Part shown: piece by piece, positions 62,017 to 64,000 of the stretch | How positions within the stretch are numbered: position 1 is the stretch's first letter | How the letters are laid out: the number at the start of each line of letters is the position of its first letter | NCBI RefSeq assembly: GCF_002078175.1 | Contig: NZ_MWFK01000001.1 | Location: 4,836,001-4,900,000, forward strand | Reading direction: 5' to 3' | Length of the DNA stretch: 64,000 bases | From: Streptomyces sp. M41(2017) | GTDB taxonomy: Bacteria > Actinomycetota > Actinomycetes > Streptomycetales > Streptomycetaceae | Program-made: the position numbers and the translations under genes | Notes under the pieces: generated by a model | Database searches by the model: none | What the model was told of the DNA's origin: nothing | The model's input: only the letters and a program-made list of their open reading frames with translations

Positions 62017-62760
62017 TCAGGGGGTCCAGGTGAACCGCGGCTGCCTGCGCTCCAGGAAGGCGGCGACACCCTCCGGGGCGTCGCCGCCGCCGCGCGCCTG
62101 CTCCGCCCAGTACGCGTCGCGGTCGGTGCGCCCGTTCGCGAACTCCTTCGCCGAGGCCTGCGTCAGCAGTGAGCGTGAGGCGAGGACACGGGTGAACTCC
62201 CCGACCCGCTTGTCGAGTTCACCCTCGGGCAGCACCTCGTCCACCAGGCCGGTGCGCAGCGCCCGCTCCGTGTCGATCAACTCGCCGGAGAAGAGAAGGT
62301 ACTTGGCGGCGGACGGTCCGACCAGGGCCGCCAACCGCCGTGTGGAGGAGGCGGGGTAGACGATCCCGAGCTTCGCCGGGGTCACGCCGAACAGCGCTCC
62401 CTCCTGCGCGAACCGCAGATCGCAGGCCGCCGCTAGCTGGGCGCCGCCGCCCACGCAGTAGCCGCGGATCGCGGCGAGCGTCGGCTTGGGGAACGCTGCG
62501 AGGGACTCCTCGGCGAGCACGGCCAGGCCCTGGGCCTCGTCCGGGGAACCGCGCAGCGTGGAGATGTCGGCCCCGGCGCAGAAGGTCGTGCCCTCGCCGG
62601 TGAGCACCAGGGCGTGGACGTCGGGGCGGCCGGCCAGCTCCGCCAGCAGGGGAGGCAGCGCACGCCACATCTCCGTCGTCATGGCGTTCCGCTTGGCGGG
62701 ATGGTCGATGACGACGGTGGCGACTCCGTCGCCGACGTGATGCGACAGCTGCGGCTCCAT
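62017..62760 (-). CDS. Enoyl-CoA hydratase/isomerase family protein
   Basis: A 247-residue crotonase-fold enzyme. The oxyanion region is TFCAGADISTL and the second part is CVGGGAQLAAACDLRFA, with hydrophobic helix KLGIVYPASSTRRLAAL. The hydratase glutamate pair is not both evident, so isomerase or another crotonase activity is possible. The ATG at 62760 follows TAGCAT by seven bases, predicting a leaderless mRNA. It faces the DJ-1 gene with a six-base gap and no hairpin. Confidence 0.88.
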   Translation of the reverse strand: MEPQLSHHVGDGVATVVIDHPAKRNAMTTEMWRALPPLLAELAGRPDVHALVLTGEGTTFCAGADISTLRGSPDEAQGLAVLAEESLAAFPKPTLAAIRGYCVGGGAQLAAACDLRFAQEGALFGVTPAKLGIVYPASSTRRLAALVGPSAAKYLLFSGELIDTERALRTGLVDEVLPEGELDKRVGEFTRVLASRSLLTQASAKEFANGRTDRDAYWAEQARGGGDAPEGVAAFLERRQPRFTWTP

Positions 62761-62940
62761 GAGCCGGATGCTATCCGCACCTCGGAGGGCTGCCGGAAGG
62801 CGGCCGGGGGGCCGGAGCGGAACGGGGCCGGGCGTGCCGGAGGCGAGGGGCGAGCGCGTCACGTCGGCTCCGGGACAAACCCGTACAACCTGAATACTTT
62901 CGGAAGGCGGCACCAGAGGGGCAGGAGCTGTCGTGGAACT

Positions 62941-62963
62941 GACCGTGTCATACGCAGACGGTC
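62941..62963. repeat. Short inverted repeat upstream of RsbW-like gene
   Basis: GACCGT (62941-62946) and ACGGTC (62958-62963) flank GTCATACGCAG in the AT-richer gap upstream of the ATP-binding protein. It may belong to that gene's promoter. Confidence 0.35.
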
Positions 62964-63035
62964 AGAAGGCGTCGATAGTCGCTGACTTCTGTTCAGTTCT
63001 CCGGTACGGACCAGCGCATTACCAACACTCGACGT

Positions 63036-63575
63036 GTGGTGACAATCGAGCGCAAGGGTGGCGACCGGACGATGGAGAACCTCGGGCGGGGGTCCGACCC
63101 GAGCCCAGAAGGCGGGGGCGTGACACCCGGCGTCAGATCGCCGGAGCCGCTGCCGTACGAGGGGGTGTGGCGGTTCACCGCGCCCGCCGTCGACGCCTCG
63201 GTGCCGCAGGCACGGCACGCCGTCCGTGACCTGCTGGCCCGTCAGGGGGTCCCGGTCTCGGACGACCTCGTCCAGGGACTGCTGCTGATCGTCTCCGAAC
63301 TGGTCACGAACGCCGTCAAGCACGCGGCACTCCTGTCGCCGATGCTCGCGGTCGAGGTCGCCGTCGGAGCCGAGTGGGTGCGGGTGTCCGTCGAGGACAA
63401 CCACCCCTACCGCCCGACCGCGCTGGAGGCCGACTACGGCCAGACCGGAGGCCGGGGCCTGCTGCTGGTGCGCGAGGTCACCAGGGAGTTCGGGGGGGTG
63501 TGCGACGTCGAGCACACCGCGAGCGGCGGCAAGGTGATCTGGGCCGCCCTGCCGCTCACCCCGGGTGCCGTGTAG
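63036..63575 (+). CDS. RsbW-like ATP-binding (anti-sigma-factor type) protein
   Basis: A 179-residue HATPase-fold protein. The N box is ELVTNAVKHA and the G box GGRGLLLVREV, with VSVEDNHPYRP between them. Streptomyces has many of these serine-kinase/anti-sigma-like proteins; the target sigma or anti-anti-sigma factor is not encoded here. The start is uncertain: GTG 63036 or 63039, or ATG 63072 after AAGGGTGG; the core domain begins after residue 40 in either case. The gene ends nine bases before the convergent idi gene. Confidence 0.85.
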   Translation: MVTIERKGGDRTMENLGRGSDPSPEGGGVTPGVRSPEPLPYEGVWRFTAPAVDASVPQARHAVRDLLARQGVPVSDDLVQGLLLIVSELVTNAVKHAALLSPMLAVEVAVGAEWVRVSVEDNHPYRPTALEADYGQTGGRGLLLVREVTREFGGVCDVEHTASGGKVIWAALPLTPGAV

Positions 63576-63583
63576 CGGAGCCG

Positions 63584-64000
63584 CTACCAGCCCGCGGACG
63601 GGCCCGTCAGCTCACGGACGGCGGGACGGGCCGCGTCCAGAACCGTCATGAACCACGCCGAGAACGGGTCCTTCGCATGCCGCTCGGCCAGCTCGGCCGC
63701 GGTCACGAACGCCGTCGAGCCGACCTCCTCGGGATCGGGCCGCAGCGCGGACTGCACCATGCCGACGAAGAGGTGGTTGTACTCCTGCTCCACCAGGCCC
63801 GAGTCCGGGTCCGGGTGGTTGTAGCGGACCGTGCCCGCCTCGGCCAGCAGCGTCGGCGACACCCCCAGCTCCTCGTACGTCCGCCGGGCCGCGGCCGCGA
63901 AGGGCGCCTCGCCCGGGTACGGGTGGCCGCAGCAGGTGTTGGACCAGACACCGGGGGAGTGGTACTTGCCGAGGGCGCGCTGCTGGAGCAGCAGCCGGCC
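63584..64000 (-). CDS. idi: Isopentenyl-diphosphate delta-isomerase (type 1), C-terminal part
   Basis: Only the last 138 codons are inside the window; the N-terminus lies beyond the right edge. LLLQQRALGKYHSPGVWSNT and CCGHPYPGEAPFAAAARRTY match type 1 isomerase, with the active-site cysteine in NTCCGHP and the Nudix-like glutamates in RRTYEELG. The C-terminal part (YNHLFVGMV; FSAWFMTVLD) is also typical. The enzyme interconverts isopentenyl and dimethylallyl diphosphate for isoprenoid synthesis. Confidence 0.92.
   Translation of the reverse strand, partial: GRLLLQQRALGKYHSPGVWSNTCCGHPYPGEAPFAAAARRTYEELGVSPTLLAEAGTVRYNHPDPDSGLVEQEYNHLFVGMVQSALRPDPEEVGSTAFVTAAELAERHAKDPFSAWFMTVLDAARPAVRELTGPSAGW

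Noticed and set aside
62933..63229. 98-codon plus-strand frame (MELTVSYADGQ)
   Set aside because: It overlaps the start of the RsbW-like gene in another frame and turns into arginine-rich antisense-type sequence; only its first 20 codons look plausible, which is not enough to call.

Overview
The window is high-GC DNA (GC-rich third codon positions, frequent GTG/TTG starts, many TANNNT boxes directly ahead of start codons) from a Streptomyces chromosome. It carries a WhiB-type regulator and an SsgA-like sporulation protein, both diagnostic of sporulating actinobacteria. From memory, the gene order (phospholipase C, pca operon with pcaV, split LigD-type ligase and polymerase, WhiB protein, ssgD, SCO6745-family protein, idi) matches the S. 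coelicolor SCO669x-SCO6750 block. The type III polyketide synthase corner at the left edge may be arranged differently. I see no rRNA, tRNA, CRISPR array, insertion sequence or prophage.

Layout. 1-2189: type III polyketide synthase with a UbiA-type prenyltransferase on the opposite strand and the first codons of a probable methyltransferase. 2266-5436: secreted Tat-dependent phospholipase C, then a scramblase-like DUF2510 protein. 5536-8266: DMT-type membrane protein and PAP2-type phosphatase, divergent from a TetR regulator, with a repeat-rich intergenic region. 8419-12583: DUF2510 membrane protein, a 48-residue orphan protein and a large LAL-like AAA ATPase lacking the LuxR helix-turn-helix. 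12719-19873: complete protocatechuate (beta-ketoadipate) operon pcaIJFHGBL with divergent pcaV.

19894-28256: DUF3048 lipoprotein, DNA ligase and LigD-like polymerase genes back to back, LacI regulator, VOC protein, WhiB protein, acyl-ACP desaturase with a tandem operator, and dimethylargininase. 28381-36956: ABC-F protein with a long leader, GPP34 protein, PEP-mutase/ICL-like enzyme, SsgD-like protein, secreted beta-propeller, YciI, endonuclease V, a small membrane protein, a saccharopine-dehydrogenase-like reductase and a YjbR protein. 37240-44066: five-gene acyl-CoA degradation operon (CaiB transferase, LLM oxidoreductase, acyl-CoA dehydrogenase, thiolase, FadB-like enzyme) ending in a perfect terminator, with a KstR2-like operator ahead of it.

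44221-64000: MerR regulator, amino-acid permease, macro-domain protein, PfkB kinase, secreted M1 peptidase divergent from a secreted X-Pro peptidase, D-amino-acid oxidase, an unknown cysteine-motif protein, a second ABC-F protein, Tex, a 43-residue LPFR protein, an SCO6745-family protein, a GlxA-type regulator with a DJ-1/PfpI enzyme, an enoyl-CoA hydratase, an RsbW-like kinase and a truncated isopentenyl-diphosphate isomerase.

Most genes are core or conserved accessory Streptomyces functions. The clearest functional units are the pca operon (protocatechuate to succinyl-CoA and acetyl-CoA) and the 37-44 kb beta-oxidation operon. The most unusual signals are regulatory DNA: the 16-bp operator array plus 22-bp inverted repeat at 7464-7592, the 15-bp tandem operator at 27298-27342, the ABC-F leader at 30016-30244, the phased GTGAC tract with a 30-bp palindrome at 45093-45215, and the dyad at 32478-32507. 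Several very small genes (9511-9657, 35034-35180, 59104-59235) are easily missed.
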